NCBI GenBank assembly: GCA_030770535.1
Contig: JASVEC010000019.1
Span: forward strand, 868,001-932,000
Length of the DNA: 64,000 nt
From: Batkoa obscura
Lineage: Eukaryota; Entomophthoromycota; Entomophthoromycetes; Entomophthorales; Batkoaceae
Reading direction: 5' to 3'
Program-made: the position numbers and the translations under genes
The notes under the pieces: model-generated
The model's input: the letters and a program-made list of their open reading frames with translations, nothing else
Told to the model about the DNA's origin: nothing
Database searches by the model: none
In this document: in pieces, positions 23,188 through 33,528 of the stretch
Position numbering within the stretch: the stretch's first letter is position 1
Layout of the letters: each line of letters starts with the position of its first letter

Positions 23188-24342
23188 TTAATGTTGATTC
23201 AAACTAGCATTTTTATTTTTTCTAATATAAAAAAAATAAATTATAGATAATAATATAAAAAACAGCCCAGTGGCAAGACCAGTGACACCTCCTAACATAG
23301 CACCATACTTACCTGGATCTCTAAAGATATATGTTTGATTTAGATTTATATTGGAATGAGTTACTTTATTCATATTATATAAATCAATTACTTGAATTTG
23401 ATTGATTATATTGCCAATTTCATCAGTACCAGATGTGTAGATGAGATAATTATTAAAGGTTAATAAACAGGGATTTTCAAATGAAATAAGATTGTTAATG
23501 GGTATGGGCTCCGATACTAATGTACCTTTACTTAATCTAAGTAAATAAATTACAGACTCTTTTTGTTTACCACCAAGTAAATAGAGATTAGTTGAATCTG
23601 ATAATAAAGAAGGATTAAGTATATCGATATCTTTGAAATCAGTTATTAATTCGTATTGTGGTTTATCAATAGACTTAATAATTGCTTTTGAATATCCTAC
23701 TTGTTTTCCATTCATATCATATCCTCCTAAACTCATAATTAAACCTTGATTCTTAATATAAACTAATTTGCTATCAAATGGAAAGTCTACTTCATCTGTT
23801 TTATTACTAAATTTCAATGCAGTTAAATCAAATATAAATAATTTCTTGTTTTTAACTTGTTTTTTGTTTTTTGTTATTGATTTCCCACCAAATATATAAA
23901 CACAATTTTTATTATCATCTTTTATTAACTGTAATCCTTCTAATTCATTAATATCATTATTATTAAATAATTTTTTAAATTCTTCTGATTGTTCTCTCAT
24001 TAATTTCCATTCTAATGTATTAATATCTAATGCTAATAGTTGTAATTTTTTACCGCTAAAAAATAATACTTTACTTTCTTCAGCTAAGGTAACGAATCCT
24101 CCATCATAATCCATAGGTGATGATATAGTCGGTTTATAATCCCATTTGATATTAATTGAAGTTAAATTTACATCTTGAGTTAAATCACTCATTAATATTT
24201 TACTAAATGCTGCTGATTTTCTTGAATTCGTTGAGACACTACCCCCAATGAGGTAGGCTTTACCAGATATTAGATCGCAATGAAAACTGTTTTTGGAGAA
24301 AATAAAAGGAAGAAAGAAATAGATTAGAGTTACTATTAACAT
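23188..24342 (-). CDS. Type I membrane Kelch-repeat protein (K3)
   Basis: Single exon, 384 residues, the most divergent of the four Kelch paralogues. The signal peptide is at about 1-16 (LIYFFLPFIFS). The propeller shows YLIGGSVS near residue 31, VYIFGGKSI near 148, GLIMSLGGYD near 205 and LYLLGGKQK near 254, each with the paired glycines of Kelch blades. A transmembrane helix at about 349-371 (LATGLFFILLSIIYFFYI) is followed by a cytosolic tail of only about 12 residues (RKNKNASLNQH). With so short a tail it cannot carry much signalling sequence, unlike K1 and K4. The ligand is unknown. Confidence 0.75.
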   Translation of the reverse strand: MLIVTLIYFFLPFIFSKNSFHCDLISGKAYLIGGSVSTNSRKSAAFSKILMSDLTQDVNLTSINIKWDYKPTISSPMDYDGGFVTLAEESKVLFFSGKKLQLLALDINTLEWKLMREQSEEFKKLFNNNDINELEGLQLIKDDNKNCVYIFGGKSITKNKKQVKNKKLFIFDLTALKFSNKTDEVDFPFDSKLVYIKNQGLIMSLGGYDMNGKQVGYSKAIIKSIDKPQYELITDFKDIDILNPSLLSDSTNLYLLGGKQKESVIYLLRLSKGTLVSEPIPINNLISFENPCLLTFNNYLIYTSGTDEIGNIINQIQVIDLYNMNKVTHSNINLNQTYIFRDPGKYGAMLGGVTGLATGLFFILLSIIYFFYIRKNKNASLNQH

Positions 24343-24901
24343 TATTTTAAATAAAAAAACTTAATTATAAAGAAGTAATAAAAGTATTTTTTTTCATTAT
24401 TGTTTTTTTAGTTTATAAAATTTATTAGAACTATTAATTTATTAATATTGAAAATATTACCTTTTTAATGGAATTTCGACTATAAATGTTAAAAACAATT
24501 TTTATTAGTCTAAGTGAAAATTATGTTAATAAAATAATTAAAAGATGTTATTGATTACGAAAAGTAAATCAAGTGATATATGTTGAACAAAGGACATATT
24601 ACGATTAATAACTAAATCTAATAAACTTTAAAGTCTTCTATTTAATTATTTTATTTTATACAATATTCTAATATAAAGTTAAGTCACTTTCTATACTTAT
24701 TGTAATAGAAACTTATATCAAAGTATAAGAAAATAAGAATAAAATAGTTAGTTTATTAAAAAGATGATATTAAATAAAATTTAACTTACTTATTAATTAC
24801 TTTAATTGTATCAATAAATATATAATAAAAAATGGCAATAAAAATTAGTTAATAAAATTAGTCTCATATTTAATAACAATAATAATACACTCTTCTAAAC
24901 T
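24343..24901. other. Intergenic, no gene seen
   Basis: Very AT-rich spacer between K3's start and the 3' end of the SRA1-like gene. No structure that I can support. Confidence 0.45.
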
Positions 24902-25327
24902 TTAAACTTGAATCTTTAAAACTTCGATAATTCTTTTAACTCCAACTAACCAACGCGTATGAATTCCATCAGCTTGAAGTAGTACCTTAGCATGTAAATC
25001 AAGAGCAGCTTTAAACTCTTTTTCCATTAACTTATGAATAATATTTGACAACATCATTAACACTTCATTAGATACTTCTTTTGAATTTTTAAACGCTTCT
25101 AATCTCATATTAATATCTCTAATTTTATTTTTTTCCATTATAGATAATGAGTTGATATCAATACTATTAATGAGTTGAGTTAATTTAGTATAACATTCAA
25201 ATTGAGTATATTGAATCTCAGAATTAATATCTTTATTTTGATTCTTTTTTAATAAGATTGATTTAGGAGCATCATTCCAATGTCCTGAAGCTGCATGATT
25301 AGCACCTAAGAAGTCAGTATAAGTCAT
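24902..25327 (-). CDS. Stand-alone SRA1 / Sec31 C-terminal-type helical protein
   Basis: Single exon, 141 residues. An N-terminal GHWNDAP (residues 15-21) resembles the G-W-N-D-P-P motif found before the SRA1 domain. Residues 40-140 form a helical bundle ending in EFKAALDLHAKVLL and WLVGVKRIIEVL. This matches the end of the SRA1 domain shared by the steroid receptor RNA activator protein and the C-terminus of the COPII coat protein Sec31. No WD40 or proline-rich Sec31 part is present in the neighbourhood. It is therefore a separate small protein and not a Sec31 fragment with visible remains. Function in fungi is uncertain; protein-protein binding in the nucleus or at ER exit sites are both possible. 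Confidence 0.75.
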   Translation of the reverse strand: MTYTDFLGANHAASGHWNDAPKSILLKKNQNKDINSEIQYTQFECYTKLTQLINSIDINSLSIMEKNKIRDINMRLEAFKNSKEVSNEVLMMLSNIIHKLMEKEFKAALDLHAKVLLQADGIHTRWLVGVKRIIEVLKIQV

Positions 25328-25621
25328 TATTAATATAAAATTATTAAAATAATAAAAACAGTTTGAATCATTAAAAGAAAAAATTTTGTTTAAATATACT
25401 TCAATTTAAGTTACACCACTTAGTTGTTAAGATTCATCTTTATTAAAATATATTAATGAATATGCTTGGCGAAAATTGATTGGTTTAAAATGAACATTAA
25501 ATTTTAGATTGTTATTAGATCAACTAAGATTAACTAAAAAGAAAAAAAAGAATATTGATTAACCAAAAAGAATTTCATAGTTTATCATTTTTGTTGAATT
25601 TCAATTGAATTTATTACTCAA

Positions 25622-26974
25622 TTACAATGTCTTTGTATAATTGTATGAACTACATTTTTTATTTAAAGATAATAATGCTTTCTCTGGTGAATTCAAATCT
25701 GAATCAATGTAAGTTAATTGAGTATCAAAATTAATTTTACTATTTACTTCTTTTTCATTATAAATCCATAATAACTCATCTAAATATTCAGGTGGCTTAT
25801 AATTATACTTATTATTTCTATTGATTTTCTTTTTATATTTAATATAAAATATAGTACTAAATATTATTATTATTATTAATAAACTTATTGATATTCCTAA
25901 TATTGTATTTATTATTGAATTACTATTGATTTCTTGTGTTGATTTTATATTATTATTATTATTATTATTATTATTTGTTAAGTGAGTTTCATCAATTATA
26001 TTATCAACTAACTTTCCCTCCTTTAAATTGATGATTTGAATATCTGTATTATATTCTTCTTTGTTTTTTCCAAAAGAGACTATTAAATGTTCATTATAAC
26101 CTATTAAACAAGCATCCTCATATACTTTTAATTCATTAATATTAATTTTTTCCCACTCAAAGATTGAAGTTTTAAGTTTATAAATACTATTATCATTATT
26201 ATTACTATTATTTATAATATAAACATCATCTTTATAATCTGTTATTAAGAATTTACTTAAGCTAGATGGTATTATACCTGAAGTTGATTTTGTAATTAAA
26301 TTCATTATATCTAATGATATTAAATTTAATTGATTATTTTTATATTTAATTTGATTTTCTTTTTCTCCACCAATTATAATAATCATTGATTTTAAATAAG
26401 TAGCTTCACCATTAATACCAATAATTTCATTGAAATTTCTTTTATCCCAAGTTGATTTGTTTATATTATAAATAAATATATCTTTATTATAAATATTATT
26501 TTTAAATTTACCACCAAATAAATAGATCATATCATTATCTCTATCTTTTACTAAATAAGGATTTATTAATGAATCATTATTATTTAATACTTTATTCAAA
26601 CTTAATTTCATTTGAGTATCTTTAATCCAGGTATTCGATTGAATATTATACATGATAAATTCATTTTCTGTATTTATATCTTGTTCTCTTAACATCAAAA
26701 TCATTGTTTTATTATATTGTATTATATTAGAATATATTTTATTATTAAATAAACTGTTATTATCTATTTTGTCCCATTTTAATTGTTCAGCTTGCTTTAA
26801 CTTCATCTCATAAACATGTTTATTCATCTCTTCTTTTCCTCTATTAAATACCTTTCCACCAAAATAATAAACCGTATCCTTCATTAATATACATTTACCA
26901 TTATATAACTTGGGATTATTATTGATTGTCGCTAAGGTCCAGCTTAAACTTAATAGTAAGATGAAATAAAACAT
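25622..26974 (-). CDS. Type I membrane Kelch-repeat protein with PPEY tail (K4)
   Basis: Single exon, 450 residues. The signal peptide is at about 1-16 (FILLLSLSWTLA). Kelch blades include DTVYYFGGKVFNRG near residue 34, DMIYLFGGKFKNN near 149 and SMIIIIGGEK near 194. A short Asn run (nine residues, from an AAT repeat at about 25943-25970) lies in the stalk before the membrane. The transmembrane helix is at about 353-376, then a KYKKK stop-transfer and a cytosolic tail of about 67 residues. The tail holds PPEY near residues 394-397, a PPxY motif of the kind bound by WW domains of Rsp5/Nedd4 ubiquitin ligases. That suggests regulated endocytosis, as inference. It is the only one of the four Kelch proteins with this motif. 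Confidence 0.78.
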   Translation of the reverse strand: MFYFILLLSLSWTLATINNNPKLYNGKCILMKDTVYYFGGKVFNRGKEEMNKHVYEMKLKQAEQLKWDKIDNNSLFNNKIYSNIIQYNKTMILMLREQDINTENEFIMYNIQSNTWIKDTQMKLSLNKVLNNNDSLINPYLVKDRDNDMIYLFGGKFKNNIYNKDIFIYNINKSTWDKRNFNEIIGINGEATYLKSMIIIIGGEKENQIKYKNNQLNLISLDIMNLITKSTSGIIPSSLSKFLITDYKDDVYIINNSNNNDNSIYKLKTSIFEWEKININELKVYEDACLIGYNEHLIVSFGKNKEEYNTDIQIINLKEGKLVDNIIDETHLTNNNNNNNNNIKSTQEINSNSIINTILGISISLLIIIIIFSTIFYIKYKKKINRNNKYNYKPPEYLDELLWIYNEKEVNSKINFDTQLTYIDSDLNSPEKALLSLNKKCSSYNYTKTL

Positions 26975-27504
26975 GAACTAATTAAAAGTATTTAATTATT
27001 AAAAACATAAAGCTTTGATAAAAGTGGCTTATTTTTGATATTTTTTTACTTTAAAATTGAGCCAATCAATTCGCTTTTATCTGTAATAATAACTGTTCAC
27101 TTTTAAATAGATAGTTTATTAAAAAAGATTATTTAGTTTTATTTGGTTGATTTAATTGGCTTTTTTAAAAGTCTAATCCTTAAGTTAATAATATATAATT
27201 GAGTATTTTTTTATAATGTGATATAATGGTAATTAATTTATTGACTATTTTTTATTATTGTTAATTTTATTTTACTAACTATAATAAAATAATTAAACAT
27301 ATAAATCAATAAGCTTTATAAACTATTAATAAGCAAAAATTAATTATAAAAGTTTAATATTCTTGTATTTATTATGCTTTGAATTTTATAAAATTTCATT
27401 ACTTGTGTTATTAAAATTAGAAAAAAATTGTCTAGATATGTTATAAAGTTTGATCTTCAAAGTACTTGCTACTTGCTTATGAGAGCAAAAATATAAATCT
27501 AAGA
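26975..27504. other. Intergenic, no gene seen
   Basis: Upstream of K4 and downstream of the second tRNA. AT-rich with no visible feature until the MITE at 27505. Confidence 0.45.
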
Positions 27505-27598
27505 TATGGGGATGTATTTTTGTGTTTAAGAATTTTGTTAGCAAATTTTCCGCTTAGATAGCGCTGAAAAAATGAAGTTAAAAAAGACACTCCCCATA
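27505..27598 (+). mobile_element. TGGGGATG MITE, copy g, beside tRNA-Ala
   Basis: TA then TGGGGATG, and CTCCCCA then TA. The interior CCGCTTAGATAGCGCTG is kept and one short internal block is missing. It ends 9 bases from the 3' end of the reverse-strand tRNA-Ala gene. Confidence 0.9.
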
Positions 27599-27607
27599 TC
27601 TTAATCT

Positions 27608-27680
27608 TGGAGAACCCGGGCATCGATCCCGGTGCCTCTCGCATGCTAAGCGAGCGCTCTACCATCTGAGCTAGTTCCCC
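27608..27680 (-). tRNA. tRNA-Ala (AGC), second copy
   Basis: The reverse complement reads GGGGAACTAGCTC to GTTCTCCA. All acceptor pairs form with G3-U70, the anticodon is AGC and the T loop is ATCGATG. It differs from the copy at 22768 by two bases that I can see: acceptor position 5 and the last base of the T loop. The upstream TCGATAAGAT is shared. Confidence 0.97.
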
Positions 27681-28739
27681 ATCTTATCGATCTGTTAGTC
27701 AATTACAAGGCAATTTACTAATATACTGTTAAACTTTACAAACTTGAGATAGTTGGAGTAATATAATATAAATCAATCATAAAACAACCTATTCACTTCT
27801 ATATTTATAAAAGCCAGAAATTACTAGCTGTAATGATAGATGTTTATTAAAAAACTTATTTTAATTGAATCTTTTGTAATGGTACGGTTGTTATTTATTT
27901 GAACTATAAAGCTATTTTACAGTTAACTTAATATAATAAAAATAAAAATATTTAAAATATTAGATTATAATTTACTTTTAAATTTAAATGAATATATCAG
28001 ATTTTTATTTTTGTTTATTTTATCAAATTCATATTATTTAATGATTACTGTACTTAATTAATTAGTTTAATATTAGTTATTATCAAACTGGTATTAAATG
28101 ATTTACTAGATTTTAATTTTAATTTTTATATAACACTTTAATTGCACTTTTTTTCTGATACTATTTAACCTTGTTTAATTATAAAAAGCTTTTATCATCT
28201 ACTGTTTAAAATATATTTTAGATAGTTTATTTTTATTCAATACTAATTTTAATATTGAAATGTTTTTTCTTTTATGAGCCCACTTTCTAAACCTAAAAGT
28301 TAATTAAATTATTTTTTTAGAGGGTGGTAGCCTTAAATACTTTATTAATAACATAAAATATAGATCAATAAACATATAAGATGATTGCTTTTAAATAACT
28401 AAATCTCTTTAAGATAAGACTTAGTTCAATTAATTATTATCTTTGAAAAAGCAGATAGGAAAAACTATATCTGATTCACTTCTTTCTTAAAGCTTTTATG
28501 AATTTAAATAGTAATAAGTTTGAATAAAGAAGAAAGATTACTAGATAGGCCAGACTATAAAGTGGTAATTTTTTTATCTATGACTCAAACCTTAATACAA
28601 AGAATGAAAGCTTTTAAAGTAAAGAGTATTGTTTTAGAGACTAAGATAACATTCAAAAAAGTGGCTTAAAGAAAAAGAGATAGCGGTAGACAATGTATTA
28701 ATTTAATATTATCAAAATTAATAATCATAATCGTTACGG
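27681..28739. other. Intergenic, no gene seen
   Basis: A kilobase of AT-rich sequence upstream of the tRNA and downstream of the next minus-strand gene. No supportable frame or repeat. Confidence 0.45.
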
Positions 28740-30509
28740 TTATAAATCAAACGAATAATTTGGTGATAAATTAAATTTTTTGGTAAACTGAGACATTATA
28801 TTTATAAACATTAATGAATTATTAAATATATGATGTTTCTCACTATCCTCTTTAAACCAATTTAACATTTCTTTAAGTTTCAAATAAACTTGCTCAAGAA
28901 TGTTGGGATCAAATGCCTTATTTGCTAATGAATTAAAATAAAATGCACATGTAGGGATACAATCAAGGGCACTATTTATTAAGTGATAAACATAGCCTTC
29001 CTTCCTTTTTTTGTTAAATAAAGTTGAAAATAAGTTATATATATCATCCGCTGCTTGTAATCCTATTTCCCAAAGCCAATCTTCTAGCAAATCATGTTTG
29101 AACGGATTGAGATGAGATATAGGATCAGCTAGATATAATTTACCATTTAATAATAGTAAATAACCACAAGAACCAAAAGTGGGTTTTGTATCGGGTTGAG
29201 GTAAACCAAAATTGGAAATTTCGTTGATTTGATTTTTAGTTAATAGATTATAAACTTTATAACTAGAAGGAGTATTTTTTAAAGCGGTCTCAATTGCTAT
29301 TAATAACTTAATTAACTCATCTTTCTTAAAATAAAACTCTTCAATTGAATTGATTGTTTTGACACTATTTATTAAATGTTCATTGTTAATTTGAGACTGT
29401 AATAATTGTAAATGAAATGTTATACATTTAGAATAATAAATCATCTCTGTATCATTACTTTTATCCTTATAATTCATCATAGAATTGAATTTTTGAATAT
29501 TATAAGATATATTATTTTGAGAATGTCTCGACATAGTTGGTAAACAAATAGCTTTATTGTTTACATGATTAAATGAAGATACTTTTACTTCTTTTATAAT
29601 AGGTAATCCTACTCCTTCTTCACCTAATAAAATTAATTGAAATAATAATAATAACTCCCAAAGTTTCTTATAAGAATTTGAATATTTAAAGATACCATTA
29701 TTAATATCAACTATTAAACTATTTGTAATATCATTAATCCCTAGTATATAAGCCATCTTAGTAGCATTTGAAAGGTAGTAAGCTGCTTTTTTGAAATCAT
29801 TTTTGAAGATTAATTCACCAACAATTAAAGTAATAGCAAATAAATTTGAAATATTTGGGTTACTATAACATTCAATAAGTCTTTGTTCAATATTTCTTAT
29901 CTTGAAATGAAATTTTAGTTCAGAATTCATTAAGCTACTAATAGATTCTAATAACATTTGTTTTAACAAACTTTCTCCTTTATCCTTTAGTATTCCTTCT
30001 ATTTCATCTTGAGAAAACCAGAGTCCATTTTTATCTAAATGAAAACTATAAATATCTACAAAACTTCTTATTAACTCGGATGGTTTCTTTCCATCCACTT
30101 TGATTGGAGAAATAGATAAATCTAAACTGGGATTTGAAATATAGTTAGTATGTAGCCAGTTTAATGTGTCAGTTGTGTTTGGATTTAATAGTGAACTATA
30201 ATAATTTAACCCACTGTTAATTTCCATATTAAAATGATTCACTTCTTTATAATACACTTCTTTATTCGCTTTTCGTCTAACTTCTCTCTTCAATTCTTCT
30301 AATTTATTGTTTCTGGATATACAAACTAGACTCCATCGGATATATTCTAATAGTAGAGCTTTATTGGGTTTCGCTTGTTTATCGTTGCCATTATCATTTA
30401 ATTTCGACAGACAAGTTAACAACTCATTCTCTAATGAGGTTATTCTCTCATGGGCCTTTGTTAAGTAAGTTTTATTATCTTTTAAAGTTTTGGCTGTTAA
30501 GTGAGTCAT
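28740..30509 (-). CDS. Zinc-cluster-less MHD-like regulator family, member A
   Basis: Single exon, 589 residues. It is the first of seven paralogues in this window, all about 583-602 residues. An N-terminal helical part (ERITSLENELLTCL; LLLEYIRWSLVC) occupies the place where a zinc cluster would sit, and no Cys-x2-Cys pattern is present. The body aligns by pattern with the fungal-specific middle homology region of zinc-cluster factors: PSELIRSFVDIYSFHLDKN, AAYYLSNATKMAYILGI near residue 250, then NGKLYLADPISHLNPFKHD and LQAADDIYNLFSTLF near the end. In intact factors that region controls activity and may bind ligands. With no DNA-binding part visible, this protein may act as a partner or decoy; that is inference. 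It is the most divergent member. No signal peptide or membrane segment. Confidence 0.7.
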   Translation of the reverse strand: MTHLTAKTLKDNKTYLTKAHERITSLENELLTCLSKLNDNGNDKQAKPNKALLLEYIRWSLVCISRNNKLEELKREVRRKANKEVYYKEVNHFNMEINSGLNYYSSLLNPNTTDTLNWLHTNYISNPSLDLSISPIKVDGKKPSELIRSFVDIYSFHLDKNGLWFSQDEIEGILKDKGESLLKQMLLESISSLMNSELKFHFKIRNIEQRLIECYSNPNISNLFAITLIVGELIFKNDFKKAAYYLSNATKMAYILGINDITNSLIVDINNGIFKYSNSYKKLWELLLLFQLILLGEEGVGLPIIKEVKVSSFNHVNNKAICLPTMSRHSQNNISYNIQKFNSMMNYKDKSNDTEMIYYSKCITFHLQLLQSQINNEHLINSVKTINSIEEFYFKKDELIKLLIAIETALKNTPSSYKVYNLLTKNQINEISNFGLPQPDTKPTFGSCGYLLLLNGKLYLADPISHLNPFKHDLLEDWLWEIGLQAADDIYNLFSTLFNKKRKEGYVYHLINSALDCIPTCAFYFNSLANKAFDPNILEQVYLKLKEMLNWFKEDSEKHHIFNNSLMFINIMSQFTKKFNLSPNYSFDL

Positions 30510-31311
30510 AAAGCAATCAGTTGTATAAAAAAATTAACTAAAATTTATAAAATAGCAGTTTTATATTTGTTGAATTTTATCGATGTGTTACATAATTGTA
30601 ATTAATAATTTAATAATTTATTTTTTTATAACCCTTAAAATTCCAAACCTTACAGTTTATCAAATAAGAACTATCACATGGCAGTCACTAGCTTTTAATG
30701 AATGAACTGTATAATTTGGAATGTAAAGAGCTCTAATGTTTCTTTTTATAACTCTTCTTCTCAGCGGGTCGAAATAGAGATCTAAATTGCCCATTTTTAT
30801 CAATTTCAAATAAGTTACCAATTTAAATTTAAGGCTATTAGATGATTACTTTTAAGGACTGACATCTATCAATATTCATAATGATATTATGAACGATAAT
30901 AAATAAAACTGCTTTTTTGAATAAAAACCAGGAACACGAGTGCTAATTTTATAGCTATTTTATCTATAAAGTTGAATTTATCAGGTCTATAGCTAGAAAT
31001 GAGATAAAGGAATGTTTAAGAAAAACGGTAATTTAGGCTAATCATTCAAAACTTAGTAGATAGTAGGAAAGCAATAGTTATATCTAAAAAGCACTATTAA
31101 AGCTAATGCAAATGAATTCGATCATCTTACAGTCATGAATGAACCAAGTTATATAGTATTCATAGCTACATTGAATTATAAACATAATAAATTACTAACT
31201 TACTGTAACTTCATACAGTTTAACACCAGAATGTTTTTTAATGAATGCCAATGTTTATCTTTGTATAATTATCTTCTAAGGTAGGTGTCGTAGCTAAAAA
31301 CAAGTATTAAA
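30510..31311. other. Intergenic, no gene seen
   Basis: Lies between member A's start and the end of the F-box remnant P3. Some of it may be decayed 3' sequence of P3, but I cannot align it. Confidence 0.4.
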
Positions 31312-32027
31312 TTAATGCTCAATTAGCGTATTCATGGTATGTTCAAGATTGAAATAACTACTTTTAATAACCCTGAGGTTCAAATTTGCAGATTTATCTA
31401 TTAATTGAATACTTTTTAGTTTCATCAAGTCTCTAAAGTAATCAATAAAGTAATCATTTAAATGCCCTTTGATTAATAACTCTAAATTAGAATTAAAATT
31501 TAGACTGGAATTGAAATCATTAGTTGTAAAGATACTTGAAGTTGAAGTTAAATGTAATATTTTCAACTTTTTAAACTGGCTTTTAATAACATCTATTCCA
31601 TTAATATAAAAGGAAGAATTGAAAACCAATTTGAGTAACTTTAATCTATTTGGACTTAGATATTGAATAACTTCTTCAATATTTATGCGACTAGTCTTAA
31701 ATTCAAATAATTCAAGTTAATTTAGATAATCTCTAAATTATTAGTGACTGTCTATAATTTATAGAATTGATGACTATTTTCTTTGTTTGGCAAATTAATA
31801 TTGCTATCATTCTTATAATTATATAATTATAACTACTATAATTTATAGATATAACATTTGAACAATAATTTGTCAATTGAATTTTGTTTTCATGTATACA
31901 TAAATGCTTCATCAAAGTCTCATTTTGTTTGATAAACTTTTGATATTTACTGAACCTAGATTCACTGTAGTGTGAATAAGCTAAGTTCCATTTGATAATC
32001 CTATTTACTATCTCAAATAAATATTTA
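31312..32027 (-). pseudogene. F-box/LRR-like gene remnant (P3)
   Basis: On the minus strand the sequence shows LMKHLCIHENKIQLTN and YCSNVISINYSSYNY, then an interrupted part, then a 105-codon leucine-rich frame (FKKLKILHLTSTSSIF, LMKLKSIQLIDKS) ending at 31312. It is nearly the same as remnant P4 over 31543-32027 and continues further into the leucine-rich part than P4 does. The F-box end (beyond 32027) is hardly recognisable. Stops break the frame between 31630 and 31735, and the same stops occur in P4. Confidence 0.68.
31543..32027 (-). repeat. Near-identical inverted duplication, partner of 41940-42427
   Basis: The reverse complement of this segment matches 41940-42427 with only about eight scattered base differences and one 4-base gap that I can count. 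Similarity ends sharply near 31543, where the two copies read AACTTCAAC and AACTTCATAA. Confidence 0.88.
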
Positions 32028-33528
32028 GAAAATGTAAATCCACCAATTTATTTGGCTGAATCAATTGTAACTGAATTTAATTGGGTATTTGATTTGTGAC
32101 TTTCTTTTTTATAATTCAGTTTGTGATCAATAATTCTTTAAGTCCTTTCATTTATAGTAAACCGTTTCGTTATAGTAATGTTTTTAGAATAAATAAATTA
32201 TCTGCCACGATTTGTTTGATAATCGTCACTTTTTCTTGAACTACAGTTTGCATATATATTTTTGACATATGTGTGATACTATAACTTGTTCAAGTCTTGT
32301 ATATTTCATAGTATCTCTTAACAAAAGTTAATTCACTTTCTAAAAGCAGTAGATACTTATAAGAATGTAGCTGATTTAAAAGACATATTACAAGTTAATA
32401 AATATTTATATTAAACTAATAGTTTTTAAAATGACAAGCATTAAATTAAAACTAGAGTGGCTCAAAGAATAGTTACAAGCATTTAAGTGTAAATAATCTA
32501 TGACAACTACGATTTTAACTAATAGCAACTTGAATTTAATTATTACTGGTTTAAGTTTAAATTTCTCTTAACATAAATTTTCTTCTTTTATATAGCGTTC
32601 TATTAATAGTTTTTTGTTGACAGTTTTTGACTTTATTTAACTATAGAATGATATATATAACTTTTACTGTTCAAATTGCACCTCAAGTGTTTCATTCCCG
32701 TACAATTTGTAAATAATATAATAATTATAATAATCGTTCTTTTTCTTTATATACTATAGTCCTGTTCTACTTGTAGCTGTTGCTTTATAAAAATAGAGAA
32801 AACACCATATAATGTTACTTTCTTTGGAAATGTAGTATACTAAATTACTACTATTTATTTTACATTGGTCATAAAATTAGTTTTATAGCCAAAAGGTAGT
32901 AACTTTAGTGTAGCTATTATGAATCAAAAGGTTTTTTCTTGAAGTGAGGATACTATAAATTAAGACATATTTAAACACTCATATAACATTAAATTATCTA
33001 TATGTACCTTATAGGTCATAGAAACAAGGCTTCTAAGCTTTAAACTAAAAACTTTAATTGGAATTTCATGACAGATTAATCTAGTGTAAAGTTTATATTT
33101 GGATATCTAATGGTTAAAAGATGGAGTAGTACTAAAAAACAATTGTGTATGTTTATTTCAAAGGTATCTACAACTTTGTCTAAGATCCTTACGCTTTCAA
33201 TGATAGTGCATAAATGAGTAGATTTAAAAGCTTATAGATATAAATATAAACATAAATAATTTTGCAGTTTGATTTAGATTTAAATCTACAAAATTCGTAT
33301 ATGAATGTTTTTATGATATATCTTGTTTATCATGAACTACAAAATTTAGAACTTTTTATAATGCAAATGTTGAAAAAAAGATAGGTTTGGAGTATTTATG
33401 CTAATTTACAAATTTTGCAAGAGCTCAAAAAATAGATCGATTTATGGTTTGGTCAATTATGTTCTTGAACTTAAATTTATTAATCACACAAGCTAACACC
33501 TTCAATATCATATAAAGATTTGTATTCG
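32028..33528. other. Intergenic, no gene seen
   Basis: 1.5 kb of AT-rich sequence upstream of member B. I see no MITE, RNA gene or supportable frame. The first 60 bases may still belong to remnant P3's 5' end. Confidence 0.45.

Noticed and set aside
27477-27665. 62-codon minus-strand frame near the second tRNA.
   Set aside because: It overlaps the tRNA-Ala gene and the MITE and is a by-product of both.
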